64,000 nt of DNA from Bradyrhizobium sp. WBOS07 (GTDB lineage: Bacteria; Pseudomonadota; Alphaproteobacteria; Rhizobiales; Xanthobacteraceae): contig NZ_CP029008.1 of the NCBI RefSeq assembly GCF_024585165.1, positions 1,612,001-1,676,000 of the forward strand. Reading direction: 5' to 3'. The notes under the pieces are model-generated. The model was not told the DNA's origin. It saw nothing but the letters and a program-made list of their open reading frames with translations, and ran no database searches. The translations under genes were made by a program, and so were the position numbers. Shown here piece by piece: positions 23,009-31,797 of this stretch. The number at the start of each line of letters is the position of its first letter. Position 1 is the first letter of the stretch.

Positions 23009-24862
23009 ATGACAGTCGCCCCACGTGGTGACGTTGCGGGCCTGTTCGCAAGCCCGCGGACGGTCGCAGAGCATCGCTCCGACGGCAGCATCGTGTTGCG
23101 ATCGCCCGATCCGCTCGGCGAAAGCGCGCGCTGCATCGGCGACTGGCTGGAGCATTTTGCGCGGCAAACGCCGGATGCGATCTTCCTCGCCGAGCGCGGC
23201 AATGTCGAAGCGCCGTGGATCACCGTCACCTATGCGCAGGCGTTGCGCCAGGTGCGTGCGGCGGCGTCCTGGATCCTGGCGCAGGGCCTCAGCGCGGAAC
23301 GCCCACTCGCGATCCTCTCCGACAACAGCATCGATCACGCGCTGCTCGCGCTCGCCGCCCAGCATGTCGGGGTGCCCTCGGCCGCGATCTCGCCGGCCTA
23401 TTCGCTGATGTCCAGGGATTTCGAGAAGCTCAAGAGCATGATCGCGCTGCTCGAGCCGGGCGCGATCTACGTCTCTGCGACCAGGCCCTTCGCGGCCGCG
23501 CTGGCCGCCATCGCGCCGCTGCACGATGCGCAGATCATCAGCGGCAATGAGGATGACGCCGGCGCGCTCGCTTTCCGCGCCGTCGCGGCAACGCCGGAGA
23601 GCCCCGACGTCGCAACGGCGTTCGCCGCGGTGACGCCGGACACGATCGCAAAGTTCCTGTTCACGTCAGGCTCGACCGGCACGCCGAAAGCCGTCATCAA
23701 CACCCAGCGCATGCTGACCTCGAGCCAGCAGGCCAAGGCGCAGACCTGGACGTTTCTCGAGCAGACGCGCGGCGATCTCGTCATCCTGGACTGGCTGCCC
23801 TGGAGCCATACTTTCGGCGCCAACCACAATTTCAATCTCGTGCTGCGCAACGGCGGCTCGCTCTATATCGACGGCGGCAAGCCTGCGCCCGGTCTTTTCG
23901 CGACCTCGCTGGCCAATCTGAAAAGCGTGCTGCCGACGGTCTATTTCAACGTGCCGCGCGGCTTCGACATGCTGATCGCGGCGCTGCGCGGCGACGAGGA
24001 GCTGCGCCGCCGCTTCTTCGGCGAGGTGAAGTTCGCCTTCTATGCCGGCGCCGCCCTGCCGCAGAATCTCTGGGACGCGCTCGAGGAGCTCTCGATCAAG
24101 ACCGTCGGCCGCGCGCTGCCGATGGTTTCGGCCTGGGGCTCGACGGAAACCTCGCCGCTCGCGACCGACTGTCATTTCCTCGCCGAGCGCTCCGGCAATA
24201 TCGGCGTGCCCATTCCCGGCACCGAATTGAAGCTCGTCACCTCCGGCGACAAGCTGGAGGTGCGCGTGCGCGGTCCCAACGTCACGCCGGGCTATTGGAA
24301 GGCGCCGGAGCTGACCCGGCAGGCCTTCGACGACGAGGGTTTCTACCTGATCGGCGATGCCGTCAAGCTTGCCGACGATGCGCGGCCGGAGCGCGGCCTG
24401 TTCTTCGACGGCCGCGTCGCCGAGGATTTCAAGCTCAACTCCGGCACCTGGGTCAATGTCGGCACGCTGCGCGTCGCCGGCATCGCTGCCCTGGCGCCGC
24501 TGGCGCAGGACATCGTGGTCGCAGGCCATGGCGGCGACGAGGTGCGCTTTCTGGTGTTCCCCAACATCGCGGCCTGCCGCGCCCAGGCCGGCCTGGGCGA
24601 GACCGCCGATGTGAGCGAGGTGCTCGCCCATGACAAGGTCAGGCGCGCCATCGCGCAGGGCCTCGCAAGACTGAAGCAGCAGGGCCCCAACTCCTCCGGT
24701 CACGCCACGCGTGCGCTGCTGCTCGCCGAGCCACCGTCGGTCGACGGCGGCGAGATCACCGACAAGGGCTACATCAACCAGCGCGCCGTGCTGGCGCGGC
24801 GTGCGGATGCGGTGGCGCGGTTGAACGATGATGCGTCGGACGCGTGGGTCGGCTTGTCGTGA
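23009..24862 (+). CDS. fcs: feruloyl-CoA synthase
   Basis: A 617-aa member of the acyl-CoA synthetase (ANL) superfamily. The AMP-binding motif is LFTSGSTGTPKAV, and the acidic motif near residue 450 reads YLIGDAVKL. The sequence pattern (DWLPWSHTFGANHNFN, AWGSTETSPLATDCHF) is characteristic of Fcs rather than of general 4-coumarate ligases. It activates ferulate and related hydroxycinnamates to CoA thioesters. The ATG at 23009 has GGAGGGAGGAG just upstream. The hydratase/aldolase and vanillin dehydrogenase that usually follow are not here; the next stretch is repeat C4 and an apparently abandoned promoter. Confidence 0.88.
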   Translation: MTVAPRGDVAGLFASPRTVAEHRSDGSIVLRSPDPLGESARCIGDWLEHFARQTPDAIFLAERGNVEAPWITVTYAQALRQVRAAASWILAQGLSAERPLAILSDNSIDHALLALAAQHVGVPSAAISPAYSLMSRDFEKLKSMIALLEPGAIYVSATRPFAAALAAIAPLHDAQIISGNEDDAGALAFRAVAATPESPDVATAFAAVTPDTIAKFLFTSGSTGTPKAVINTQRMLTSSQQAKAQTWTFLEQTRGDLVILDWLPWSHTFGANHNFNLVLRNGGSLYIDGGKPAPGLFATSLANLKSVLPTVYFNVPRGFDMLIAALRGDEELRRRFFGEVKFAFYAGAALPQNLWDALEELSIKTVGRALPMVSAWGSTETSPLATDCHFLAERSGNIGVPIPGTELKLVTSGDKLEVRVRGPNVTPGYWKAPELTRQAFDDEGFYLIGDAVKLADDARPERGLFFDGRVAEDFKLNSGTWVNVGTLRVAGIAALAPLAQDIVVAGHGGDEVRFLVFPNIAACRAQAGLGETADVSEVLAHDKVRRAIAQGLARLKQQGPNSSGHATRALLLAEPPSVDGGEITDKGYINQRAVLARRADAVARLNDDASDAWVGLS

Positions 24863-24903
24863 GCCGATGAAAGAGCAGCGTAGGAGGGGCGCGTAGCTCA
24901 TCT

Positions 24904-25013
24904 CGCTGTCATTCCGGGGCGCGCCTGCGGCGCGAACCCGGAATCCATTTTCCCGCACGGATGGCTGCACGATGGATTCCGGGCTCGCGCTACGCGCGCC
25001 CCGGAATGACGAT
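24904..25013. repeat. dispersed palindromic element, family C copy 4
   Basis: CTGTCATTCCGGGGCGCGCC at one end, GCGCGCCCCGGAATGAC at the other, with GGAATCC / GGATTCC inside. It lies directly after fcs. Confidence 0.8.
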
Positions 25014-25079
25014 CGGAATGTGAAGCGGACGCTCTCGAAACGGGTCAGCACCCTGCCGCAATATATTTCCGATTATTTT

Positions 25080-25166
25080 GTTGCTTAGGCAACTAATTCA
25101 TGCGAACCATTCCAGGCAGCGATGACGGCAGGGAAACTGCCGCGTCTGATCCTGGAGGAAACAATG
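25080..25166 (+). promoter_or_regulatory. MarR-type operator and ribosome-binding site without a recognisable gene
   Basis: GTTGC-TTAG-GCAAC (25080-25093) is a typical MarR operator form. It follows an AT-rich stretch and is followed by CTGGAGGAAACAATG, a strong ribosome-binding site with ATG at 25164. The frame after the ATG is only the antisense of the marR gene at 25245-25751. The site may be the control region of an operon since lost by deletion. The remainder of the gap 24863-25244 is repeat C4. Confidence 0.35.
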
Positions 25167-25244
25167 CTCGGCCCGAACGGTGCCGCCGGCAAGCGCCGGC
25201 GCATGCCTGGACGTGACGGAAGGTGGCGCCTGAAGCGCGACCCG

Positions 25245-25751
25245 TCAGGGCTCGATGCCGCCGGTGACCGCGCCGAGATTGTCGTGCAGCCGGCGGAGCA
25301 GATTGATCAGCACCTCGCGCTCGTCCTTGCTCAGGCACGACAACAGCCGCCGTTCGCGCTCGAGCGCCGCCACGATCACCTTGTCATGCGTGGCGCGGCC
25401 CTTTGCCGTCAGCGCGATCGAATGGGTGCGGCCGTCATTCGGGTCGGTGCGGATCGAGACCAGGCCGCGCTTCTCGAGGCCGGCCAGCGTCCGGCTCACC
25501 GGCCCCTTGTCGAAGCCGATGACGTGGCAGATGCGCGAGGCCGGAATGCCGGGCTCGATCGCCAGCAGCGACATGATCCGCCATTCCGTGACGTTGACGC
25601 CGAACTCACGCTGATAGAACGCGGTCGCGCTGTTCGAGAGCTTGTTGGCGATGAAGGTGATGAACGCGGGGACGTAGCGGTCGAGATCGAGCGTCGGCCC
25701 CGCATCATTGGGCGCAGGCTTTTGCCGGGATCTGGTCGAAGGCGCGGGCAT
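25245..25751 (-). CDS. MarR-family regulator next to the CYP199A genes
   Basis: A 168-aa MarR protein. The winged helix spans about residues 45-135, with GIPASRICHVIGFDKGPVSRTL as recognition region and a wing of RTDPNDGRTHS. It is divergent from the P450 gene with an 83-bp gap and probably regulates it, though no clean palindrome was found in that gap. The MarR-type site at 25080-25093 lies downstream of its stop codon and is the other candidate target. Confidence 0.87.
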   Translation of the reverse strand: MPAPSTRSRQKPAPNDAGPTLDLDRYVPAFITFIANKLSNSATAFYQREFGVNVTEWRIMSLLAIEPGIPASRICHVIGFDKGPVSRTLAGLEKRGLVSIRTDPNDGRTHSIALTAKGRATHDKVIVAALERERRLLSCLSKDEREVLINLLRRLHDNLGAVTGGIEP

Positions 25752-25834
25752 GTCGGGATTCTGACTCGCGGTGGGCCCAAAGACCTAATGGCATGCGCCG
25801 CCCTTTCACAAGATCAAAATGAGGGAGGTCTTCC

Positions 25835-27055
25835 ATGACCGCATCCGGTACCCCGGTCTCGACGGGCCCTGCTTCCGTCCCGCACCTCGACGTCGATCCG
25901 TTCGACATGACGTTTTTCGCCGACCCTTATCCCGCCCATCAGCGGCTGCGGGAGGCGGGGCCGGTGGTCTATCTCGACAAATGGAACGTCTATGGCGTGG
26001 CGCGCTATGCCGAGGTCCATGCGGTGCTGAACGATCCCGCGACCTTCTGCTCCAGCCGCGGTGTCGGCCTGTCCGACTTCAAGAAGGAGACGCCGTGGCG
26101 GCCGCCGAGCCTGATCCTCGAGGCCGACCCGCCCGCGCACACCCGCACCCGCGCCGTGCTGTCGAAAGTGCTGTCGCCGACCGCGATGAAGCAGGTGCGC
26201 GACCGTTTCGCCGCCGCGGCGGAGCAGCGGGTGGACGCGCTGCTGGAGAAGCGCAGTTTCGACGCGATCGCCGATCTCGCCGAGGCCTATCCGCTCTCGA
26301 TCTTTCCGGATGCGCTGGGCCTGAAGCCGGAAGGGCGCGAGCATCTGATTCCCTACGCCAGCGTCGTGTTCAACGCGTTCGGCCCGCCGAACGAGCTGCG
26401 CCAGCAGGCGATCGCGCGCTCTGCGCCGCACCAGGCTTATGTCGCCGAGCAATGCCAGCGCGACAACCTTGCGCCCGGCGGCTTCGGGGCCTGCATTCAT
26501 GCCCGGGTCGACCATGGCGAGATCACGGCCACCGAGGCGCCGCTGCTGGTGCGCTCGCTGCTGTCGGCCGGCCTCGACACCACGGTCAACGGCATCGGGG
26601 CCGCCGTCTATTGCCTCGCGCGCTTTCCCGACCAGTGGCAGCGCCTGCGTGATGATCCGACGCTGGCGCGCAATGCCTTCGAGGAGGCGGTGCGGTTCGA
26701 AAGTCCGGTGCAGACCTTCTTCCGCACCACCACGCGCGAGGTCGAGCTCTCGGGCGCCACGATCGGCGAGGGCGAGAAGGTGCTGATGTTCCTCGCCGCC
26801 GCCAATCGCGATCCCAGGCGCTGGGACCGGCCCGACAACTACGACATCACCCGCCGCACCTCCGGCCATGTCGGCTTCGGCTCGGGCATCCACATGTGCG
26901 TCGGCCAGCTCGTCGCCCGCCTCGAAGGCGAGGTGATGCTGACCGCGCTGGCGCGCCGCGTCGCGACAATCGAGATCACGGGCGAGCCGAAACGCCGCTT
27001 CAACAACACGCTGCGCGGGCTCGACAGCCTGCCTGTGACCATCACCCCGGCCTGA
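25835..27055 (+). CDS. cytochrome P450, CYP199A family
   Basis: A 406-aa soluble bacterial P450. The haem ligand is Cys355 in GFGSGIHMCVGQ, the oxygen-binding helix carries SAGLDTT, and the ExxR element is present. Long segments (YLDKWNVYGVARYAEV, FNAFGPPNELRQ, QAYVAEQCQR) match my memory of CYP199A2 from Rhodopseudomonas palustris, which O-demethylates 4-methoxybenzoate and related para-substituted benzoates. GGGAGG precedes the ATG by 7 bp. The next gene is its probable ferredoxin. A dedicated ferredoxin reductase is not in the window. Confidence 0.92.
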   Translation: MTASGTPVSTGPASVPHLDVDPFDMTFFADPYPAHQRLREAGPVVYLDKWNVYGVARYAEVHAVLNDPATFCSSRGVGLSDFKKETPWRPPSLILEADPPAHTRTRAVLSKVLSPTAMKQVRDRFAAAAEQRVDALLEKRSFDAIADLAEAYPLSIFPDALGLKPEGREHLIPYASVVFNAFGPPNELRQQAIARSAPHQAYVAEQCQRDNLAPGGFGACIHARVDHGEITATEAPLLVRSLLSAGLDTTVNGIGAAVYCLARFPDQWQRLRDDPTLARNAFEEAVRFESPVQTFFRTTTREVELSGATIGEGEKVLMFLAAANRDPRRWDRPDNYDITRRTSGHVGFGSGIHMCVGQLVARLEGEVMLTALARRVATIEITGEPKRRFNNTLRGLDSLPVTITPA

Positions 27056-27066
27056 CGAGGAGCTTC

Positions 27067-27390
27067 ATGCCCGCCATCACTTTCATCCATGCCGACGGCA
27101 GGTCCGAGCGCGTCGAGACCTCAGGTGAAGAGAGCGCCATGCAGGCGGCGACCCGTCACGGCCTCGACGGCATTCTGGCCGAATGCGGCGGCAACGCCAT
27201 GTGCGCGACCTGTCACGTCTATGTCGATGAAGGCTGGCTCGCGCGCCTGCCTGGGATGGCCGACGACGAGGACGCGCTGCTCGACGGCACCGCGAGCGAG
27301 CGGCGGCCGAACAGCCGGCTGTCCTGCCAGATCACGATCACGCCGGAGCTCGACGGGCTCATCGTGAGGCTGCCGGAACGGCAGGTGTGA
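27067..27390 (+). CDS. [2Fe-2S] ferredoxin, partner of CYP199A
   Basis: A 107-aa vertebrate/putidaredoxin-type ferredoxin. The cluster ligands are in CGGNAMCATC plus the later Cys in SRLSCQI. It is encoded 11 bp after the P450 gene with GAGGAG before the ATG. This matches the palustrisredoxin that delivers electrons to CYP199A2. It should be reduced by a ferredoxin reductase encoded elsewhere. Confidence 0.93.
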   Translation: MPAITFIHADGRSERVETSGEESAMQAATRHGLDGILAECGGNAMCATCHVYVDEGWLARLPGMADDEDALLDGTASERRPNSRLSCQITITPELDGLIVRLPERQV

Positions 27391-27465
27391 CCTGCAAGGC
27401 CAACTGATCTTTCGACCGCTCCCGGCAACGACCGGCGCGGCAACGCATCAACAGGGAAGGGAACC

Positions 27466-28677
27466 ATGAAACATCTGAAGTGGACGTTCGCGCTGGCCGC
27501 GAGCCTGGTCGCCGGCGCGGCAAGCGCCGAGATCTCGGACAATGTCGTGCGGATCGGCGTGCTCAACGACATCTCCGGCATCTTCCAGGACACCAACGGC
27601 ATGGGCTCGGTGGAAGCCGCGCGCATGGCGGCGGAGGATTTCAATGGCGGGGCTAAGAACATCAAGGTCGAGATCGTCTATGCCGACCACCAGAACAAGG
27701 CCGACGTCGGCAACGCCATTGCGCGCAAATGGCTCGATGTCGAAGGCGTCGATGCCATCGTCGACGTGCCGAACTCGGCGGTCGGTCTTTCCATCAACAC
27801 GCTGCTGCGCGACAGCCGGGTGACGTTCCTGGCGTCGTCGACCGCAAGCTCCGATCTCACCGGCAAGGCCTGCTCGCCCAACACCATCCAATGGGTCAAC
27901 GACACCTGGGCCACCGGCAACACCACGGCGGCCGCCATGATGTCGCGCGGCGGCAAGGACTGGTACTTCCTCACGGTTGATTACGCCCTCGGCAAGGGCA
28001 TCGAGGCCGAGGCGCAGAAATACATCGAGGGTCACGGCGGCAAGGTGCTGGGCTCCTCCAAGCATCCGCTCGGCACCTCCGACTTCGCCTCCTTCCTGTT
28101 GCAGGCGCAGAGCTCGAAGGCAAAGGTGATCGGCCTGGCCAATGCCGGCGGCGACACCATCAACGCCGTGAAGCAGGCTGCCGAGTTCGGCATCCAGCAG
28201 AACGACCAGAAGCTCGTCGCCTTCCTGCTCTTCATCAACGACATTCACGGCATGGGCATCAAGGTCGCGCAGGGCTTGCAGCTCATGGAAGCCTTCTATT
28301 GGGACATGAACGACGACACCCGCGCGTTCGCCAAGCGCTTCGCCGCGCGGCCCGGCATGAACGGCAAGATGCCGAGCGGCAATCAGGCCGGCGTCTATGC
28401 CTCGACGCTGGCTTATCTCAACGCCGTCGCGGCGACCGGCAGCGACAACGCCAAGGATGCCGTGCCCCAGATGAAGAAATTCAAGGGCAAGGACAAATTG
28501 TTCGGCGACACCACGATCCGCCAGGACGGCCGCGTCGTGCACCCGATGTACCTGTTCGAGGTGAAGAAGCCGGAGGAGTCGAAATATCCGTACGACTATT
28601 ACAAGCTGGTCTCGACAATTCCCGCCGAGCAGGCCTTCCGCCCGCTGGCGGAGGGCGGGTGCGAGCTGGTGAAGTAG
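27466..28677 (+). CDS. ABC binding protein, branched-chain/aromatic type
   Basis: A 403-aa periplasmic binding protein (Peripla_BP_6 fold) with a clear signal peptide (residues 1-21, cleavage near ASA-EIS). No permease or ATPase genes follow; repeat B2 and a convergent oxidoreductase gene do. Members of this family in R. palustris and Bradyrhizobium bind lignin-derived aromatics, and the position 75 bp after the CYP199A ferredoxin gene suggests an aromatic acid ligand. It may share the binding-protein-less LivHMGF transporter at 49684-53025. Confidence 0.88.
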   Translation: MKHLKWTFALAASLVAGAASAEISDNVVRIGVLNDISGIFQDTNGMGSVEAARMAAEDFNGGAKNIKVEIVYADHQNKADVGNAIARKWLDVEGVDAIVDVPNSAVGLSINTLLRDSRVTFLASSTASSDLTGKACSPNTIQWVNDTWATGNTTAAAMMSRGGKDWYFLTVDYALGKGIEAEAQKYIEGHGGKVLGSSKHPLGTSDFASFLLQAQSSKAKVIGLANAGGDTINAVKQAAEFGIQQNDQKLVAFLLFINDIHGMGIKVAQGLQLMEAFYWDMNDDTRAFAKRFAARPGMNGKMPSGNQAGVYASTLAYLNAVAATGSDNAKDAVPQMKKFKGKDKLFGDTTIRQDGRVVHPMYLFEVKKPEESKYPYDYYKLVSTIPAEQAFRPLAEGGCELVK

Positions 28678-28699
28678 CTATAGCCAAACGCGCAACTGC

Positions 28700-28838
28700 A
28701 CCCTCTCCCCTTGTGGGAGAGGGTGGCTTCGCGAAGCGAAGCCGGGTGAGGGGTCTCTCTCCTCACGAACAATCGCGAGAGTTGAGAGAACCCCTCATCC
28801 GGCGCTTCGCGCCACCTTCTCCCACAAGGGGAGAAGGA
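28700..28838. repeat. dispersed palindromic element, family B copy 2
   Basis: CACCCTCTCCCCTTGTGGG at the left and CCCACAAGGGGAGAAGG at the right. It lies between convergent genes and could act as a bidirectional terminator. Confidence 0.85.
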
Positions 28839-28845
28839 TGTAAGC

Positions 28846-30108
28846 CTACACCACCTTGCTCGATCCCTGCGTGATCAGCCGCGCCGCGCGCTGGTCTCGC
28901 GCGTAGATCCAGAGCCAGCTCAAGGCGACGCTGAGCCGGTGGCGGAGGCCGATCAGGAAGTAGATGTGGGCGATGCCCCAGATCCACCACGCGATCGCGC
29001 CGCGCAGCTTGAAGCGGCCGAAATCGATGACGGCGACCCGCTTGCCGATCTGAGCCAGGCTGCCAGCGTGCTTGTAGCGGAACGGGCCGGCCGCAGCGCC
29101 GCGCAGGCGGGCCTTGATGGTCTCGGCGACGTGACGGCCCTGCTGCTTGGCCGCCGGCGCGATGCCCGGCACCGGCTTGCCGTCCCAGGCATTGACGCTG
29201 ACGGTGTCGCCGATCGCGAAGATCTCGGGATGGCCTGATATGGTGAGGTCGGCCTCGACCAGCACGCGTCCGGCGCGATCGTGAGGCGCCCCCAGCCATT
29301 CGGCGGCGGGCGAGGCGCGCACGCCGGCGGCCCAGATCCTGGTCTTGGCTTCGAGCAGCTTGCCGCCGAACACGACGCCCTCGCGGTTGATCTCGGTGAC
29401 GGCCTGTCCCAGCACGACCTCGACGCCGATCCTCTCCAGCGACGCCTGCGCATAGGCCGAGAGGTCGTCGGCGAAGCCGGCGAGCACACGCGGCCCCGCC
29501 TCGATCAACACCACCCGCGCTGTCGTCGTGTCGATGTTGCGGAAATCGCCGGGCAGCGTATGGCGCGCCATTTCGGCGATGGTGCCGGCGAGCTCGACGC
29601 CGGTCGGGCCGGCGCCGACAATGACGAAGGTCAGGCGCGCCGCGCGCTTCGCTGGATCGGTCTCGCGTTCGGCGCGCTCGAACGCCACCAGGATGTGACG
29701 GCGCAAGGTGGTCGCATCCTCCAGCGTCTTCAGCCCGGGCGCCCATTGCTCCCATTCGTCGTGGCCGAAATAGGCGTGCCGCGCGCCGGTCGCCAGCACC
29801 AGCGTGTCGTAGGGCACCTCGCTGCCGTCGTCGATCAGCACGCAACGTCGTGCCGTATCGATACCGCTGACGGTCGCAAACAGCGTCGTCACTTCGGGCC
29901 GGTCGCGCATGAGATGGCGGATCGGCCAGGCGATCTCGCTGGTCGCGAGCGAGGCGGTCGCGACCTGGTAGAGCAGTGGCTGAAACAGATGATGGTTGCG
30001 GCGATCGATCAGCGTGATCTCGACGCCCGCGCCCGCGAGCCGGTAGGTCGCCTCCAGCCCGCCGAAGCCGGCGCCGACGATGACGACGCGATGGGGATGT
30101 GCGGCCAT
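28846..30108 (-). CDS. ndh: type II NADH dehydrogenase-like FAD oxidoreductase
   Basis: A 420-aa two-dinucleotide-binding flavoprotein. The FAD motif is VVIVGAGFGGLEA at the N terminus and the NAD motif FVIVGAGPTGVELAG near residue 165. The second FAD contact is EIFAIGDTVSV, and AAKQQGRHVA matches the NDH-2 quinone-site region. A C-terminal amphipathic or hydrophobic stretch (about 365-400, AIAWWIWGIAHIYFLIGL) fits a monotopic membrane anchor. It would oxidise NADH and reduce quinone without pumping protons. It is monocistronic; an IS1595-family element sits 178 bp upstream. Confidence 0.88.
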   Translation of the reverse strand: MAAHPHRVVIVGAGFGGLEATYRLAGAGVEITLIDRRNHHLFQPLLYQVATASLATSEIAWPIRHLMRDRPEVTTLFATVSGIDTARRCVLIDDGSEVPYDTLVLATGARHAYFGHDEWEQWAPGLKTLEDATTLRRHILVAFERAERETDPAKRAARLTFVIVGAGPTGVELAGTIAEMARHTLPGDFRNIDTTTARVVLIEAGPRVLAGFADDLSAYAQASLERIGVEVVLGQAVTEINREGVVFGGKLLEAKTRIWAAGVRASPAAEWLGAPHDRAGRVLVEADLTISGHPEIFAIGDTVSVNAWDGKPVPGIAPAAKQQGRHVAETIKARLRGAAAGPFRYKHAGSLAQIGKRVAVIDFGRFKLRGAIAWWIWGIAHIYFLIGLRHRLSVALSWLWIYARDQRAARLITQGSSKVV

Positions 30109-30278
30109 GATACGCTCTCGAATCTCGTTGCTGCTTCGTCCTCATTTAAGTGCGGATCGGGCGTCGCGGTCCAATAGAGGCCATCAATCGCGGCATAGGC
30201 GGGGTGTATCGATCCGGCGCAAAACAGCGCCAGAGCTCCGGACCGCCCCTGAAGCCGGCCTCGGCCGAGTTGAGGAGA

Positions 30279-30286
30279 ATTATATT
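30279..30286. repeat. left 8-bp target site duplication of the IS1595-family element
   Basis: ATTATATT, identical to 32774-32781 on the other side of the element. Confidence 0.9.
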
Positions 30287-30308
30287 GGGACCTATATACG
30301 TGTTGACA

Positions 30309-30920
30309 TGAGCCTAAGTTACGGCACAGTCTTGCAAAAGATCGATTCGCCGTGGCCATCTTAGGCCGTCACGGTCAGATCACGCGGGTGCCACGCGTAA
30401 GGCGAAGCTTTGCGCAGGTGACCGAAGCCACCTTTGTAGCCATCCCTCCGGCCATCTGGAGTGTTTACGTTGACTAAACCGATGCGCGGGACAGGCCCGC
30501 GAAGTCACTTCTAGTACTGGCGGTTTTCCGCACGTGGAACGAACTTGGCGGACGGAGCAGAAAACGGTCTGTTCGCGCAGGTCGCATTGCGTCTTGAGTA
30601 ACCAAAGGTGTAGGGGCGTCCACGCTTTGGCGTCCATGCCCTAGACCGAACAGGACGATCAGCTCGTGGGGTGCCGGGCAACAAGCACAACACAGCGGTT
30701 TTGAACTATTCGGCGGCAAGCTTGGCTTGCTCACTAGGATGATGCATCCGCCCGAAAGCGGAGCATTGTCCCTTTAGAAGAATTGTCCTCGAACGGGTCC
30801 AAACCCCGTCAGGAGGTGAAAGTTCAGCTCCGTCACCGGCAACTCCCTTTGTCCTATCGCCGCTTGTGCGTTCCCAAGCGAGGACGGTTGTTCACCGCCC
30901 AACAAAGCGGAGGCAGACCC
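30309..30920. other. passenger stretch of the IS element without a convincing gene
   Basis: 612 bp in which no frame has both a ribosome-binding site and protein-like composition. It contains several short stems, such as CGCGGG-ACAGG-CCCGCG near 30484 and ACGGG-TCCAAAC-CCCGT (30793-30809), and the direct repeat GGCGTCC. It could encode a structured RNA or simply be decayed passenger DNA. Confidence 0.4.
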
Positions 30921-31094
30921 ATGATGAAGCATGGGAAAGCGCCGAAGGACATCTACGTCAGATCGCACTTGCGATGGCAGAACGGCCAAATCGTTGAGGT
31001 CGGTTCGTACCTCAAAGGATTGACGCCCAAACTCAGCCTTCGCGATTCCGATCTGCAATTGACCTTCGGCTTTTACCACTCAGGCACGGCTTGA
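30921..31094 (+). CDS. small IS passenger protein 1 (57 aa)
   Basis: A 57-aa frame starting MMKHGKAPKDIYV with GGAGG 8 bp before the ATG. Its core YVRSHLRWQNGQIVEV resembles the core of the second small protein at 31426-31599 (WVETYNRIRNGRIQTV): both follow (Y/W)V-x-(S/T)-x-x-R-x-x-NG-(Q/R)-I-x-x-V. That similarity, with good ribosome-binding sites on both, argues that the frames are real. The function is unknown. Confidence 0.5.
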   Translation: MMKHGKAPKDIYVRSHLRWQNGQIVEVGSYLKGLTPKLSLRDSDLQLTFGFYHSGTA

Positions 31095-31425
31095 GGGGGA
31101 GCCTGGTGACGGCGCTGATCCTGCAATTTCTAGAACCTTTCCCTCCGTATTAGGAGAATAGACGCCCATGGGCGGCGATGCCGATCCCCATAATTCGAGA
31201 GCTTTTCGCGGTTGACGCTCTCTCCGCTCCTTTAATTGGAAGCCCGGCCTTACAGCCGGGCTTTTTTCATACCCGGGTGTAGGAGCCGCAAAAACGCGGC
31301 GTCCTGAAGCCCTCAATCTCAGTTCGAGGCCGCGACAGCACGGCCGGTCCCTACCGACCGGCCGTGCCATCGCGCGTGCGCGTCTGCGTCATCTTCAACA
31401 ATCGCATGCGAGAAAGGACTTCATC
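31095..31425. other. intergenic part of the IS element
   Basis: 331 bp between the two small passenger genes. It contains the terminator at 31240-31267 and a 15-codon frame (ATG 31168) with a weak AGGAGA upstream. Nothing else is recognisable. Confidence 0.4.
31240..31267 (+). terminator. rho-independent terminator inside the IS element
   Basis: AAGCCCGGC-CTTACA-GCCGGGCTT, a perfect 9-bp stem with 6-nt loop, followed by TTTT on the plus strand. It would end transcripts from passenger gene 1. Confidence 0.8.
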
Positions 31426-31599
31426 ATGCGAAAGTCGCCTCAGAGCCCTCACTCAATCCCGAAGGAACGAGTTTGGGTAGAGACCTACAATCGGATAAGA
31501 AATGGAAGGATTCAGACGGTGCGCGGCCACTGGCGAGCGTGGCCGCGCGGTCGCAGATCAGCGACCATAATTCCGTTTCCTAATCCGCCTTTGGCGTAA
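31426..31599 (+). CDS. small IS passenger protein 2 (57 aa)
   Basis: A 57-aa basic protein starting MRKSPQSPHSIPKERV, with GAAAGGA about 8 bp before the ATG. The middle (VETYNRIRNGRIQTVRGHWR) parallels passenger protein 1. Short RxRNGRxxxVRGHxR cores occur in small proteins of mobile elements, but I cannot name the family. Its 3' end overlaps the convergent 79-aa gene by 42 bp. Confidence 0.45.
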   Translation: MRKSPQSPHSIPKERVWVETYNRIRNGRIQTVRGHWRAWPRGRRSATIIPFPNPPLA

Positions 31600-31797
31600 G
31601 GAAACTACGTTTTCTTGAGAAGCTTCGCCGTCGGGCTGGACTTTCTTCCTGCCCGGCGGCTTTTTCTTTTTGGCCCTCGCAACGCCAGCCTCAACCTCTC
31701 TCGGATCAGTGCCGATGAAGCGCTTTAATGCCTCATCAAAAGGCATATCGAGACCAAGGGGCGGCTCTGGCGGAGTGCTCTTAATCTTCTTACTCAT
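31558..31797 (-). CDS. 79-aa IS1595 accessory protein
   Basis: A 79-aa protein of unknown function. An acidic N-terminal half carries DMPFDEALKRFIGTDPREV, and a strongly basic C-terminal half has KKKKPPGRKK and LRQRRIRKRNYGR. It overlaps the transposase gene by 8 bp and lies downstream of it, so it is probably co-translated. The layout, small acidic module plus basic tail, could suit a DNA-binding or antitoxin-like accessory, but this is not supported further. Confidence 0.65.
   Translation of the reverse strand: MSKKIKSTPPEPPLGLDMPFDEALKRFIGTDPREVEAGVARAKKKKPPGRKKVQPDGEASQENVVSLRQRRIRKRNYGR

Noticed and set aside
30474-30734. 86-codon GTG-initiated frame on the minus strand of the IS element
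   Set aside because: No ribosome-binding site, Cys/Pro/Ser-rich composition and a competing overlapping frame (30380-30637). Not convincing as a gene.
30793-30809. tRNA T-arm-like hairpin in the IS element
   Set aside because: The loop is TCCAAAC rather than TTCNANN, and no acceptor, D or anticodon arm can be folded around it.
31168-31215. 15-codon frame with a weak ribosome-binding site in the IS element
   Set aside because: Too short to judge; it could be a leader peptide, but nothing follows it except a terminator.
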